Shown: positions 34,346-44,911, counted from the first letter of the stretch. The stretch: 64,000 bases of DNA from Bacteroidota bacterium (GCA_021779665.1 JAJYAG010000003.1:31863-95862); one strand, 5' to 3'. Numbers and translations: made by a program. The notes: generated by a model not told the origin, from the letters alone.

Positions 34346-37300
34346 ATGGAAACAGCGGCATTGAAAAATTTGTATACCAATCATTCCAATGCTTTGGAGT
34401 TCGTGGAATATTACAATTCCAACGGCCATGTTGTGCACATTAAGGGAACAAATGGTTCGTCGCTGCCACTTTTTTGCGCTGCTGTTGTTCAAAAGCTAAA
34501 AGCCTTAAGTTTATTTGTTATTCCCGATAAGGAAGAAGCTGCCTACCTCTATAACGACCTTGCCAATGTGCTGGACGAAGGGCAGATTCTGTTTTTCCCT
34601 TCTTCCTATAAAAAGAGCATTGCCCATCAGGAAACCGACGAGGCCGGTATTATACTGCGTACAAGAGCGCTCAACAGACTCAAAGGGCTTGGAAATATGA
34701 AGGAATCCCTGCTCGTGGTTACCTACCCTGAAGCAGTAATGGAGAAAGTAACTTCGGCAGAAAACCTTGACAAAAATACGCTTGAGCTAAAAGTTGGTGA
34801 AAAAATATCGATTGCCTTTATCCGCGAGGTGCTTTACGAATATAAATTTGAAGAAACCGAGTTCGTCTATGAGCCTGGTCAGTTCTCCGTTCGCGGAAGC
34901 ATTGTCGATATTTTCTCCTTTTCGAACAACCTGCCGTACCGTATCGACTTTTTTGGTGAGGAAGTGGAATCCATCCGCACTTTTGAAGTCGACAGTCAGT
35001 TATCGAAAGAAAAGCTGGACCATATCAACATCATACCAAATATTGGGTTTATGGTTTCAGGAGGCAACAGCATCAATCTGCTGGAGCTGCTGCCCGACAA
35101 TAGTCTTGTTTGGTCGAAAGATCTGCCAATTATAAGAGCCGATCTCGAAAAAGCATATTATACAATTCCCGGAAAGGTGGCAACCTCGCACGAAGGTGAT
35201 AAGCTTGAAAAGGAGAGTATTATCAGTCACCCGGAGGAACTTCAGGAGCTCGCCAAGCGTTTTTTCAGGGTTGAATTCGGACAGAGCTTTGCCTTTGAAC
35301 CCGGCAAAACCCTGACATTTAAAACTATTCCGCAACCGCAGTTCAAGAAGAATTTCGAGATGCTTGCCGAAAATCTGAAAGAAAACTCGGGTAAGGATTT
35401 CAAAAACTATATTCTTAGTGATAATCCGCGGCAGATTCAACGTTTGAAGGACATTTTCGCCAGCATCTCGGGCGAAGTTATCTTTGAACCCATCCCTGTT
35501 TCAATTCACGAAGGTTTTATCGACAACGATCTGAAAGTTTGTTTGTATACTGACCACCAGATTTTTGAGCGATATCATAAATATAATATCCGCCATAATT
35601 TTTCAAAAAGCGACAGTATCACCATCAATGAGTTACGCGGGTTAAATCCTGGCGATTATGTGGTGCATATTGATCATGGCATTGGTGTTTTTGGAGGATT
35701 GCAAAAAGTAGAAGAGCAAGGCAAGCTTCAGGAGAAGATAACCCTGATTTACAAGGATAACGACGTGCTTTTTGTGAATATCCACAACCTGCATAAAATA
35801 TCCAAATATAAAGGCAAGGAGGGCGAAGCTCCCAAGATTTATAAGCTTGGCACTCCCGCGTGGCAGAACCTGAAGCAGACCACTAAAAAAAAAGTGAAGG
35901 ACATAGCCCGTGAGCTAATCAACCTTTACGCCAAACGCAAAGCCGAAGAGGGATTTAGATTTTCTCCCGACACCTATATGCAGGAGGAACTCGAAGCCTC
36001 TTTTATCTACGAAGACACGCCCGACCAGGAAAAGGCAACGCGATCAGTCAAAATGGGGATGGAAGCACCATACCCAATGGATCATCTGGTGTGCGGCGAT
36101 GTTGGCTTTGGTAAGACCGAAATTGCCATTCGTGCTGCCTTTAAAGCCGTTGCCGATAACAAACAGGTGGCTGTGCTTGTACCAACCACCATTCTAGCCC
36201 TGCAGCATCACAACACTTTTAAGGACCGTCTGGAAAAATTTCCCTGTAAGGTCGAATACATAAGTCGCCTGAAACCCGCCAAGGAACAGAAGGAAGTGCT
36301 TCAAAAACTTGAGAAAGGTGAAGTTGATATCATTATCGGTACGCACAAGCTGGTTGGGAAGGAAGTCAAATTCAAAGATCTTGGTCTATTAATTGTCGAC
36401 GAGGAACAGAAGTTTGGTGTTACGGTGAAAGAAAAACTCAAGCAATTGAAAGTAAACGTCGACACGCTTACTTTGACGGCTACGCCTATTCCCCGAACCC
36501 TTCAGTTTTCATTGATGGGAGCCCGCGACTTGTCCATTATTAATACTCCACCGCCCAACCGGCACCCAATTCATACTGAGTTGCATGTTTTCAATTCCGA
36601 TACCATCAAGGAAGCTGTCGATTACGAGATTTCCCGAGGCGGACAGGTGTTTTTCATCCACAACCGGGTAGATACGCTTATTGAAATTGAAACCCTGATA
36701 AACAAAGTTTGCAAGGGTGTTAAAACCATTTGTGCACACGGACAGATGGAAGGCGAGAAGCTCGAGAAAATCATGCTCGACTTTATCAATGGCGATTACG
36801 ACGTGCTTATCTCTACCACCATTGTGGAGTCGGGACTCGATATTCCCAATGCCAATACCATTATCATCAATAACGCCAACATGTTTGGACTGAGCGATCT
36901 CCACCAGCTCCGGGGTCGTGTTGGCCGTTCCAATAAAAAAGCATTTTGTTACCTGCTGGCACCTCCGGTGCAAGTGCTAACACCTGAGGCTCGTCGCAGG
37001 CTCAAAGCTATTGAGGACTTTTCAGATCTGGGCAGCGGCTTCAATATTGCCATGCAGGATCTCGATATCCGCGGAGCCGGCGATTTGCTGGGAGCAGAGC
37101 AGAGCGGTTTTATCTCCGACATCGGCTACGAAACCTACCAGCGCATTTTGGCTGAAGCTATGTTGGAACTCCGGGAGAACGAGTTCAAGGATCTTTACTC
37201 GCAGGAAGACGAATTGGCCAAACAGCAGGACAGTGTTGTATATGTAAACGACTGCCAGATTGATACCGACCTGGAACTACTTTTTCCCGATTCGTATATC

Positions 37301-37693
37301 AGAAATATTACCGAGCGCATGCGTCTCTATCGCGAGCTCGACAATATAGATCAGGAGCTGAAACTTCGCGACTTCGAAACGCAGGTAATCGACCGCTTCG
37401 GACCATTACCCAAGGCCTCGAAAGAACTGCTGGATGTTGTAAGATTACGATGGAAAGCGCAAAACCTTGGAATTGAAAAAATTATTCTCAAGAGTGAGAA
37501 AATGCTCACCTATTTTATATCCAACCAGGAATCACCTTTCTATCAGTCGGCCATTTTTGACAAGCTCATCCATCACGTTCAAAAAAATCCGAAGATTTTC
37601 CAGATGAAGGAAGCCAAAGACAAACTCTCGATGGTTGTCGAAAATGTGAAATCGGTTAAACAGGCTATTGATACATTAAAGGTACTTGAGTAG
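34346..37693 (+). CDS. mfd: Transcription-repair coupling factor Mfd
   Basis: 1115 residues, the usual Mfd length. The N-terminal UvrB-like domains are seen in YEFKFEETEFVYEPGQFSVRGSIVDIF-type sequence near 165-190. The RNA-polymerase-interacting domain is at about 430-500 (GDYVVHIDHGIGVFGGL). The RecG-like translocase has Walker A GDVGFGKTE near 580, a DEEQ box near 685 (IVDEEQKFGV), TATPIPRTLQFS, and the C-terminal helicase lobe with QLRGRVGRSNKKAFCYLL. The TRCF C-terminal domain starts near 970. Mfd removes stalled RNA polymerase at lesions and recruits UvrA. It stands alone under its own promoter. Confidence 0.97.
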   Translation: METAALKNLYTNHSNALEFVEYYNSNGHVVHIKGTNGSSLPLFCAAVVQKLKALSLFVIPDKEEAAYLYNDLANVLDEGQILFFPSSYKKSIAHQETDEAGIILRTRALNRLKGLGNMKESLLVVTYPEAVMEKVTSAENLDKNTLELKVGEKISIAFIREVLYEYKFEETEFVYEPGQFSVRGSIVDIFSFSNNLPYRIDFFGEEVESIRTFEVDSQLSKEKLDHINIIPNIGFMVSGGNSINLLELLPDNSLVWSKDLPIIRADLEKAYYTIPGKVATSHEGDKLEKESIISHPEELQELAKRFFRVEFGQSFAFEPGKTLTFKTIPQPQFKKNFEMLAENLKENSGKDFKNYILSDNPRQIQRLKDIFASISGEVIFEPIPVSIHEGFIDNDLKVCLYTDHQIFERYHKYNIRHNFSKSDSITINELRGLNPGDYVVHIDHGIGVFGGLQKVEEQGKLQEKITLIYKDNDVLFVNIHNLHKISKYKGKEGEAPKIYKLGTPAWQNLKQTTKKKVKDIARELINLYAKRKAEEGFRFSPDTYMQEELEASFIYEDTPDQEKATRSVKMGMEAPYPMDHLVCGDVGFGKTEIAIRAAFKAVADNKQVAVLVPTTILALQHHNTFKDRLEKFPCKVEYISRLKPAKEQKEVLQKLEKGEVDIIIGTHKLVGKEVKFKDLGLLIVDEEQKFGVTVKEKLKQLKVNVDTLTLTATPIPRTLQFSLMGARDLSIINTPPPNRHPIHTELHVFNSDTIKEAVDYEISRGGQVFFIHNRVDTLIEIETLINKVCKGVKTICAHGQMEGEKLEKIMLDFINGDYDVLISTTIVESGLDIPNANTIIINNANMFGLSDLHQLRGRVGRSNKKAFCYLLAPPVQVLTPEARRRLKAIEDFSDLGSGFNIAMQDLDIRGAGDLLGAEQSGFISDIGYETYQRILAEAMLELRENEFKDLYSQEDELAKQQDSVVYVNDCQIDTDLELLFPDSYIRNITERMRLYRELDNIDQELKLRDFETQVIDRFGPLPKASKELLDVVRLRWKAQNLGIEKIILKSEKMLTYFISNQESPFYQSAIFDKLIHHVQKNPKIFQMKEAKDKLSMVVENVKSVKQAIDTLKVLE

Positions 37694-37740
37694 AAAGAAT
37701 GCCCCCAAAATAATTATTAGGTAGCTTTCAATTAGAAATT

Positions 37741-37748
37741 TATCTTTG
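37741..37748 (+). promoter_or_regulatory. -7 promoter box before the ECF sigma gene
   Basis: TATCTTTG fits TAnnTTTG exactly and lies 19 bases before the sigma-factor ATG at 37768. No clear TTTG was found at the -33 position, so this is moderate evidence for a housekeeping-type promoter. Confidence 0.45.
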
Positions 37749-37767
37749 TCGTGTTATAACGCCAATT

Positions 37768-38367
37768 ATGGATAGTCTGGAGCGAACCTTAATTAACAAC
37801 CTAAAAGCCGGCGATCATAAGGCTTTTGAATTCATTTTCAAAAGCTATTTTCAAAGGTTGTTTAATTATGCCAACGATCTGCTCCACTCCAATTATTTTG
37901 CCGAAGAAATAATTTCGGATATTTTTACAAAGCTCTGGGAAAACAGGGTCCAAATCAATATTGAAACATCAATCAAATCCTATCTTTTCCGTTCGGTGCA
38001 TAATCAATGTATTTCGTATGTGAGACAGCATAAGGTCGAAGATAAGTACAAGGCTTATTTTACCAATTATTTTAGTGAAGGTTTTGATAGTGGCTCCGAT
38101 TATCCACTCGAAAAGCTTATATCAAGTGAGCTGGAATCGAAAATAGGAGAAATTCTTGAAAACCTTCCCGAACAAAGTCGAGCTATGTTTTTGTTAAGCA
38201 GGCAAAAAGGCCTTTCGCACGAGGAAATTGCTTTAAAATATAATGTTTCGGTAAACACAGTGCATACTCAGATAAGCCGTGCATTAAAAAGGTTTAGGGA
38301 GGAACTTAAGAATTATTTTCCTCTGTTTTTGCTGTTAATCAATATGACCAACAAGTTCAGCGCATAA
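37768..38367 (+). CDS. ECF-type RNA polymerase sigma-70 factor
   Basis: Sigma region 2 appears near residues 20-90 (FEFIFKSYFQRLFNYANDLL and EIISDIFTKLWENRV). Region 4 appears near 130-185 (NLPEQSRAMFLLSRQKGLSH, EEIALKYNVSVNTVHTQISR). The 199-residue size and the divergent region 2 are typical of Bacteroidota ECF sigma factors that pair with a FecR-like anti-sigma. The FecR gene lies 80 bases downstream, and an STN-bearing SusC follows. This is the classical trans-envelope sensing circuit: ligand binding by SusC relays through FecR to release this sigma factor onto the promoter of the glycan genes. Confidence 0.94.
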   Translation: MDSLERTLINNLKAGDHKAFEFIFKSYFQRLFNYANDLLHSNYFAEEIISDIFTKLWENRVQINIETSIKSYLFRSVHNQCISYVRQHKVEDKYKAYFTNYFSEGFDSGSDYPLEKLISSELESKIGEILENLPEQSRAMFLLSRQKGLSHEEIALKYNVSVNTVHTQISRALKRFREELKNYFPLFLLLINMTNKFSA

Positions 38368-38447
38368 TTTTCACTCTTCTGAATTTTTTTTCATTTTCTT
38401 GTCATCATTAAGTTATTCTTCATCGTCATACTTCAAAACAACATCAC

Positions 38448-39566
38448 ATGGATTTCAAAACAGAAGAAGAAAAAATAGCCTTATTTACCAGATGTATTGC
38501 CGGTAAATCAAGCTCTTCCGAGTATAAGGAAGTATATGATCTTCTTCAGCAAAACAAAGAAGATAAGGAGCTTTACAATACACTGTACTCAACCTGGCTG
38601 GCATCAGGGCTCAATCGAGATATCGAAAACGGAACCGAAGAAAGAGTATGGGCAAAGATTGTTGATAATAAGGATTATGCTAAAAGTAAATACCGTTTTC
38701 TGAAAACAGCAGGAAAGATTGCTGCCATTGCATTGATACTGGTTTCTTTTGGTCTAAATATCGCTAAGCTTTTCAAAGCCAATGATGCATCTCAGAGATT
38801 AATGGTTGTTGAAGCTCCTAAAGGAGCCAAATCAATGGTCACCTTGTTGGACGGCACAAGGGTTATCCTGAATTCGGGCAGTAAAATAGAATATTCCGAT
38901 AATTATAATAAAAATACCCGCGATGTATTTCTTTCGGGAGAAGCCTATTTTGAAGTTGCTAAAAATAAGTCACTTCCTTTTAAGGTGCATGCTGGAAACC
39001 TGATCATCAAGGCGCTGGGCACTGTTTTTAATGTAAAGGCTTACCCGGAAGAAAAGCGAATTGAAACTACCCTGGTTGAAGGTTTGGTAAGTATTGAAAA
39101 CCTGAAGGAATCGGACCACGGTACCCCTGTTTATCTAAAACCCAATCAGCAAGCCGTTTATTTCAAAACTAAAGCCGAGATTGAAGTTGGATCAGCTGAG
39201 AAAACTCAACTTGCTATGGATTCTGTTACTAAAATAGAGCCTAAAGCTCCGGGTACAATTCTTAACCAAACTGTTGTTGCCGACTTTTACACTTCGTGGA
39301 AGGATAAGCAGCTTGTATTCAGCGGTGAAAGCTTTGGGGACTTTACACTCAGGCTCGAACGCTTATACGATACCAAAATTGTTATTGCCGATCCTGAAAT
39401 AAGTCAGTACAAAATTTCAGGATCAATTGAGCAGGAAAACCTCGAAATGGTGTTGAAAGCTTTGCAGTTAATTGTACCTATTGAATATAAATTCGGTAAT
39501 AAGCAGGTGACCATTTATGCTAACCGGAAACTCAAAAATTCTTTCGATAAATCACTAACGAAATAA
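38448..39566 (+). CDS. FecR-family anti-sigma factor
   Basis: Residues 1-80 are the cytoplasmic sigma-binding part (with LLQQNKEDKELYNTLYSTWL). A single membrane helix lies near 85-105 (GKIAAIALILVSFGLNIAKL). The FecR domain is near 125-225: VEAPKGAKSMVTLLDGTRV and VFLSGEAYFEVAKNKSLPF. A DUF4974-type C-terminal domain is near 275-360 (FSGESFGDFTLRLERLYDTK). Membrane topology places the FecR domain in the periplasm, where it can contact the STN domain of SusC encoded next. The gap to that SusC gene is 147 bases and contains two hairpins. Confidence 0.93.
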   Translation: MDFKTEEEKIALFTRCIAGKSSSSEYKEVYDLLQQNKEDKELYNTLYSTWLASGLNRDIENGTEERVWAKIVDNKDYAKSKYRFLKTAGKIAAIALILVSFGLNIAKLFKANDASQRLMVVEAPKGAKSMVTLLDGTRVILNSGSKIEYSDNYNKNTRDVFLSGEAYFEVAKNKSLPFKVHAGNLIIKALGTVFNVKAYPEEKRIETTLVEGLVSIENLKESDHGTPVYLKPNQQAVYFKTKAEIEVGSAEKTQLAMDSVTKIEPKAPGTILNQTVVADFYTSWKDKQLVFSGESFGDFTLRLERLYDTKIVIADPEISQYKISGSIEQENLEMVLKALQLIVPIEYKFGNKQVTIYANRKLKNSFDKSLTK

Positions 39567-39713
39567 CTACTAAAACTTTTGCCTATGACATAGAACTGAC
39601 TACAAAAAAAGAAAGAGAGAATTGCGACTCCTCCCTTTCCATTTATCTTAAACTTTTGTGCCTTTAACTTGCGACGTTGCAGGCACTTTGTCTAATTAAA
39701 AACATTCAAATTT
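39567..39713 (+). promoter_or_regulatory. FecR-SusC intergenic region: hairpins and repeated TTGCGAC
   Basis: GAAAGAGAG (39611-39619) pairs with CTCCCTTTC (39631-39639) with one mismatch. GTGCCT (39658-39663) pairs with AGGCAC (39681-39686). TTGCGAC occurs twice (39622-39628 and 39669-39675). This is a good candidate for the sigma-dependent promoter of the glycan genes, or for an attenuator that lets susCD be expressed at a different level from the regulators. Confidence 0.4.
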
Positions 39714-42700
39714 ATGAAAAAACAATCTGAAAATTTACTTCGGAAACGAAGTTTATTAAAAAAAACTCTACTCACTATGAAACTAATGATCGTATTATTT
39801 GCCGTTAGTTTGATCAACCTCTCCGCAAGCGTTTATTCCCAAACAGCCAAATTTACTTTCGATGTTAAAAGTATTTCGGTAAAAGAGGTTTTAAAGATGG
39901 TCGAAAGCCAGAGTAAATTCCGTTTTTTATACAACGACGAATTTCGTGGACTCGACCGTATGGTTACTCTGACAGCAAACGAGAGTAAAATTGAAGAGGT
40001 GTTAAATATGGTTTTTGACGACCAGGATCTTACATATAAGGTATTCGACAACAATCTGATAATTATTACTCCCATTAATTTGATTTCGAGGCAAACTATT
40101 AAAATAACAGGTAAGGTATCCGATGCCACCAATGGAGACCCGGTTATCGGGGCAAACATTATTGTGGAAGGCACTACATATGGAACTACTACCGATGCGG
40201 ATGGAAAATTCTCTATAGAAGTTCCATCTAACCAAAGTATCCTTGTGGTTTCTTTTATTGGTTATAATCCGGAGAGAGTTGTATTGGGCGGGCAAAACAC
40301 GGTTGATGTAAAGCTTGTGCCCGATATCAAAAGTCTGGACGAAGTTGTTGTGGTTGGTTATGGCACAATGCGGAAGAGCGATTTAACCGGATCGGTAGCC
40401 AAAATCAATTCGGACGAATTGCGCAAAGGCCCTGCCATATCTATGGAATCGGCCCTTCAGGGAAGAGCTTCCGGTGTAATGGTTACACAGGCATCTTCGG
40501 CCCCTGGTGGTGGTATTTCGGTTCGTATTCGAGGAGGGAACTCCATTCAGGGTGGTAACGAACCTTTGTATGTGATCGACGGACTTCCGGTATATAGCAA
40601 CAATAACGAAGTAAATCCGGGGGGTGGACAGTTCAACGAGCTTCGTTCGGCTCCCAACGCCCTGGCATCATTAAACCCGAATGATATCGAGTCCATTGAA
40701 GTTTTGAAAGATGCAAGTGCCACTGCAATTTATGGTTCAAGAGGAGCCAATGGTGTAGTTATGGTGACTACCAAAAGAGGTAAAGCCGGTGCTGGTAAAG
40801 TTGAAGTTGATATTTCGCGTGGCGTTCAGAATATTACTAAAAATATTGATGTGCTGGGTTCATCCGAACTTATGAAGTGGGCCAACGAAGGTTCAGTCAA
40901 TGCCGGACAAACAGCTCCTTTTACCCAGGCACAAATTGATAACCCCGCTTACAATACAAACTGGCAGGATCTCATTTTGCGCGATAATGCACCTACATCC
41001 AACTATCAGCTATCTTTTACAGGAGGCACTGATAAAATTACTTATGCAGTTTCGGGAAACTATTACAATCAGGAAGGTATCATCAAAAACTCAGGTTTCG
41101 ACCGCTATTCTGCCCGATTAAATCTGGATGCACAGGTTAACAAATGGTTAAAGGTAGGCGACAATTTTTCGTTTGCACGCACTGTTAACGACCAGGCTTT
41201 TGAAGGCGGATCAGGAAACGCTAACTCCAGTGCCCTGTTCTCAGCACTAGCCTATATCCCTATGCTTGATGTTTATAACGAAACTACCGGAAACTACTCT
41301 CGCCGCGAAGATGGCAATGTTCCCGGTTACAGTCCTTACAACCGCCGTAACCCGGTTCATCTGTTAAACGAAATGACTGACAGAACCACTGCCGACAGAA
41401 TTCTTGGTAACTTATATGCCGATTTTTCAATTTTCAAAGGCCTGAATTTCCGCACGATAGTTGGTGTGGATCTCGATTCGAGAGAAAGAAACTATTATTT
41501 CTCCGGCAATAAAGATCCGTATAACCTGAAAGGAAGCGCATCGTTAGGGTATGCCAGCGCGATGAGTTTGCTCAATACAAACATGCTAACCTATAACACT
41601 GAAATAGGCGCTCACCGCTTAACTTTTACCGGTTTGTACGAATTACAGAAACGCACAACCGACCGCAGTTCCATGTCGAACAGTATTTTCGATAACGATA
41701 TTACCATGTTCTACGATATTGCTGCCGGAAACCAGACAGGTGGCCCCGGTATCAGTTCCAACCGTTCCGAGTGGACTATGGCCTCGTACCTGGGACGTGT
41801 TAACTATGTACTTAAGGACAGGTATATGATCACCGTGTCAGCACGCGCCGATGGTTCTTCAAAATTTGGTAAGGATAACCGCTGGGGCTTTTTCCCATCG
41901 GCAGCACTCGCATGGAAAATGAGTGAAGAACCATTCATGAAGAATCTTGACTTTGTGAGTACAATGAAGCTTCGTATTAGCGCCGGTCGTACCGGTAACC
42001 AGGAAATTGGCGTTAACCAGTCGGTAACTCGCTACAGCCGTTCCAAATATTCATTTGGCGGATCGGAAATCAACTACTATTACCCAACGGTTGGTAATTC
42101 AAACCTCAAATGGGAAACAACCAATCAGGTGGATGCCGGTTTTGATTTAGGCATGTTTAATGAGCGAATTTCACTTACACTCGACGCTTATTACAAGAAA
42201 ACATTCGATTTGCTCATGACTTACAATATTCCTACCGAATTGGGTTATGGACAAACAACCGGTAACGTGGGAACACTCGAAAATAAAGGTCTTGAAATTA
42301 CACTTGGCACCTATATTGTAGATAATAAGGATTTTAAGTGGAAGGCCGATATTAACTGGGCAGCAAACCGCAATAAAGTTCTTGACCTGGGAAGTTCAAC
42401 CGAACTAAGGGGATCTGTAATCAGCTATGACTATGGCTCTGCATTCAGCTCGGGTAATATTGTAAAAGTTGGTTATCCTGTTGGATCTTTCTATGGTTTA
42501 AAAACCGATGGCATTTACCGTACCGATGAGGAAGTAAGCAGTAACACCCTCAAATACGATGGAGGCGCAGTGCCCAACATTGGTTCAGCACGTTATAAAG
42601 ATGTTGCCGGTCCTGAAGATGCAAACGGAACCCTTACTGCTCCCGATGGTAAAATCGACCGTTGGGACCGAACCATTATCGGTAATCCAAACCCCGACTT

Positions 42701-43205
42701 TATTTATGGTTTCTCCAATACCTTCACCTATAAATTTGTTGAACTTTCAGCATTTATCCAGGGAGTTTTTGGTAACGAAATTCTTAACCTGAACCGTCGC
42801 GATTTATATGATGAAATGTTTCAGCATAATATCTCGAAAGACAGGTATGATAATGCCTGGAGACATGACAATGTCAATGCTAAATATCCAAAGGCAAATG
42901 CAAATATTGGTATTGTACAGCGTATTCCGGCAGGTACATATAGCGACTTTTTCGTTGAAGACGGAAGCTATATCCGCCTGAAAAATGTCCGGTTAACCGT
43001 GAATATTCCCGGAAACTGGCTGAAAAATAAAGGCATTGCTGCAAAGGTGTATGCATCGGGTCAGAACCTCATTACCATCAGCGATTATTCCGGATATAAT
43101 CCTGAAGTTAACCAGCAGGGACAAAATAACGTGAACCAGGGAATTGACATGGGTTCTTATCCATTGGCAAAATCGTATATGTTTGGGGTTAATCTCACTT
43201 TTTAA
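39714..43205 (+). CDS. SusC/RagA-type TonB-dependent transporter with N-terminal STN signalling domain
   Basis: The signal peptide ends near SASVYSQT. The STN domain (residues about 45-115: VKEVLKMVESQSKFRFLYND, EVLNMVFDDQDLTYKVFDN) is the periplasmic signalling module that touches FecR-type anti-sigma factors. A carboxypeptidase-regulatory-like domain follows (about 125-205), then the plug (DEVVVVGYGTMRKSDLTGSV) and beta-barrel, ending in the terminal Phe (MFGVNLTF). At 1163 residues it is about a hundred longer than the other SusC, because of the STN domain. It matches the ECF/FecR pair upstream, whereas the SusC of the arabinan-type PUL lacks STN and sits next to an HTCS. Confidence 0.96.
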   Translation: MKKQSENLLRKRSLLKKTLLTMKLMIVLFAVSLINLSASVYSQTAKFTFDVKSISVKEVLKMVESQSKFRFLYNDEFRGLDRMVTLTANESKIEEVLNMVFDDQDLTYKVFDNNLIIITPINLISRQTIKITGKVSDATNGDPVIGANIIVEGTTYGTTTDADGKFSIEVPSNQSILVVSFIGYNPERVVLGGQNTVDVKLVPDIKSLDEVVVVGYGTMRKSDLTGSVAKINSDELRKGPAISMESALQGRASGVMVTQASSAPGGGISVRIRGGNSIQGGNEPLYVIDGLPVYSNNNEVNPGGGQFNELRSAPNALASLNPNDIESIEVLKDASATAIYGSRGANGVVMVTTKRGKAGAGKVEVDISRGVQNITKNIDVLGSSELMKWANEGSVNAGQTAPFTQAQIDNPAYNTNWQDLILRDNAPTSNYQLSFTGGTDKITYAVSGNYYNQEGIIKNSGFDRYSARLNLDAQVNKWLKVGDNFSFARTVNDQAFEGGSGNANSSALFSALAYIPMLDVYNETTGNYSRREDGNVPGYSPYNRRNPVHLLNEMTDRTTADRILGNLYADFSIFKGLNFRTIVGVDLDSRERNYYFSGNKDPYNLKGSASLGYASAMSLLNTNMLTYNTEIGAHRLTFTGLYELQKRTTDRSSMSNSIFDNDITMFYDIAAGNQTGGPGISSNRSEWTMASYLGRVNYVLKDRYMITVSARADGSSKFGKDNRWGFFPSAALAWKMSEEPFMKNLDFVSTMKLRISAGRTGNQEIGVNQSVTRYSRSKYSFGGSEINYYYPTVGNSNLKWETTNQVDAGFDLGMFNERISLTLDAYYKKTFDLLMTYNIPTELGYGQTTGNVGTLENKGLEITLGTYIVDNKDFKWKADINWAANRNKVLDLGSSTELRGSVISYDYGSAFSSGNIVKVGYPVGSFYGLKTDGIYRTDEEVSSNTLKYDGGAVPNIGSARYKDVAGPEDANGTLTAPDGKIDRWDRTIIGNPNPDFIYGFSNTFTYKFVELSAFIQGVFGNEILNLNRRDLYDEMFQHNISKDRYDNAWRHDNVNAKYPKANANIGIVQRIPAGTYSDFFVEDGSYIRLKNVRLTVNIPGNWLKNKGIAAKVYASGQNLITISDYSGYNPEVNQQGQNNVNQGIDMGSYPLAKSYMFGVNLTF

Positions 43206-43248
43206 CCCGCAGAAGCTGAACCAGTCATTAACTTAAAAAATTGAACAA

Positions 43249-44886
43249 ATGAAGAGATTAATAATATTACCCGTTCTTCTTACATTGCTGGCCTTATCGG
43301 CTTGCCACGAAGATTTTCTAGAAGACAAAGCATATAGTATCATTACACAGGACAATTATTTCAAAACAGCAAGCGATGCACTTACCGCAGTAAACGGTGT
43401 ATATGCTTCCCTTACTTCGGATAATTTATACGAAGGCGACCTGATGCGATTGAATGAGTATACGTCTGAGTGTGTTACCACCAGGCTTTCGGTTGCCGAA
43501 GCTTATAGCCGGTACGATACCTGGAAATTCCAGACCGGCGATTTCTCTGGTATTTACAATGGCTCTTACCGATTGATAGAACGTGCTAATCAGGTTTTGG
43601 GGAATATTCAGAAAACCGATATGCAGGCTGCTTTAAAGAAACGCATCATTGGTGAAGCATCATTCTTAAGAGCGCTGGCTTATTTTAACCTTGTCCGCAT
43701 TTATGGAGGAGTTCCTCTAAAGCTCAATCCTACTGTCGATTTCAGTAAAACTTCGTTTCCAAGAGCTACTGCTGCCGAAGTTTATGCCCAGATTATCAGC
43801 GATCTTAACTATGCCAAAGATTCGTGCGGAATGCCTAAAGCAAGTGCTTACGCTGCAGCTGATAAAGGCCGGGTTAGCCGTTCGGCAATCCAGGCTTTAC
43901 TTGGAAAGGTTTATCTTACAAGAGCTACCGAGGGTACTGCTGTTGCCAAGGACGGCGATTACCAGAAAGCTGCTGAAATTCTCAAAGAATGTGTTACCGA
44001 GAATGACCGTTCCCTGGTTTCTTCCTATTCAAATTTGTGGAGTGTAACAAATGAAAATAATTCAGAGGTAATATTCGACATTCAGTATATCCGTAAAGCC
44101 GGTCTGGGAGGCAACCTCACTCTTTTCCTTGCAACCAATGTAACCCAGGAGTTATACAATATTTCGTATTACGATTTTCCTGCTTCGGTCGATTTTTACA
44201 AATCTTTCGAAACCGGCGACCAGCGCCGCAGCGTTACTTTCCACGACCGTATGAAAGTTAAAATCGGAGGTGTGGATACCGAAGTGTATTACGATGCATC
44301 GGGCGATCCAAAGGTTGCAACATGGCGTCGGTCCGACAATAATGATTGGGTTGGTCGGTCGGTTGTGTCTGCTTCAGTGCCTGGCTACAGAAAGTTTGTA
44401 GATTTCGATAAGGCCAATGCCAGAGGTAACCAGGAAGAACCCAATTATGTTATTCTGCGCTATGCCGACGTACTCCTGATGCTTGCTGAAGCTCAGAACG
44501 AAATAAACAACGGACCTACTGCCGAAGCCTACAACTACCTGAATATGGTTCGTCGCCGTGCTTTTGGCAAACCTGTAAATACTCCCGATGCAACTATTGA
44601 CTATGCCGGCCTGGATAAGCAAGGTTTCCGCAATGCGCTTTACACCGAGCGTCGTAAAGAATTTGTAATTGAAGATCAGGCATGGTTCGATGGCAAGAGG
44701 TTCTGGGATATTTTCACCAAAAAGGTTGCCGACGAATCGGTGGGTTACGATCCTAACCTGAATATTCGTCCAAAAGCACCCATTGATGTGAACGAAATCC
44801 GTCAGGATAAATATAAGCTGATGCCTTTTTCGGAAGGTCAGTTGGAGCTTAATAAAGAACTTACCCAAAATCCGGGTTATAATTAA
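43249..44886 (+). CDS. SusD/RagB-family glycan-binding lipoprotein
   Basis: The lipobox is LALSAC (Cys19), followed by HEDFLED. Helical and TPR elements typical of SusD appear: RIIGEASFLRALAYFNLVRIYGGVP (about 130-155), SRSAIQALLGKVYLTRA, and YNYLNMVRRRAFGKP with LYTERRKEFVIEDQAWFDGKRFWDI at the end. It follows its SusC gene by 43 bases and closes the transporter on the cell surface. The 545-residue length is normal. The ligand is not identifiable, but the sulfatase and GH5 genes downstream suggest a sulfated beta-linked glycan. Confidence 0.93.
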   Translation: MKRLIILPVLLTLLALSACHEDFLEDKAYSIITQDNYFKTASDALTAVNGVYASLTSDNLYEGDLMRLNEYTSECVTTRLSVAEAYSRYDTWKFQTGDFSGIYNGSYRLIERANQVLGNIQKTDMQAALKKRIIGEASFLRALAYFNLVRIYGGVPLKLNPTVDFSKTSFPRATAAEVYAQIISDLNYAKDSCGMPKASAYAAADKGRVSRSAIQALLGKVYLTRATEGTAVAKDGDYQKAAEILKECVTENDRSLVSSYSNLWSVTNENNSEVIFDIQYIRKAGLGGNLTLFLATNVTQELYNISYYDFPASVDFYKSFETGDQRRSVTFHDRMKVKIGGVDTEVYYDASGDPKVATWRRSDNNDWVGRSVVSASVPGYRKFVDFDKANARGNQEEPNYVILRYADVLLMLAEAQNEINNGPTAEAYNYLNMVRRRAFGKPVNTPDATIDYAGLDKQGFRNALYTERRKEFVIEDQAWFDGKRFWDIFTKKVADESVGYDPNLNIRPKAPIDVNEIRQDKYKLMPFSEGQLELNKELTQNPGYN

Positions 44887-44911
44887 TGATATAGTGTAGT
44901 AGTTTGAATGT

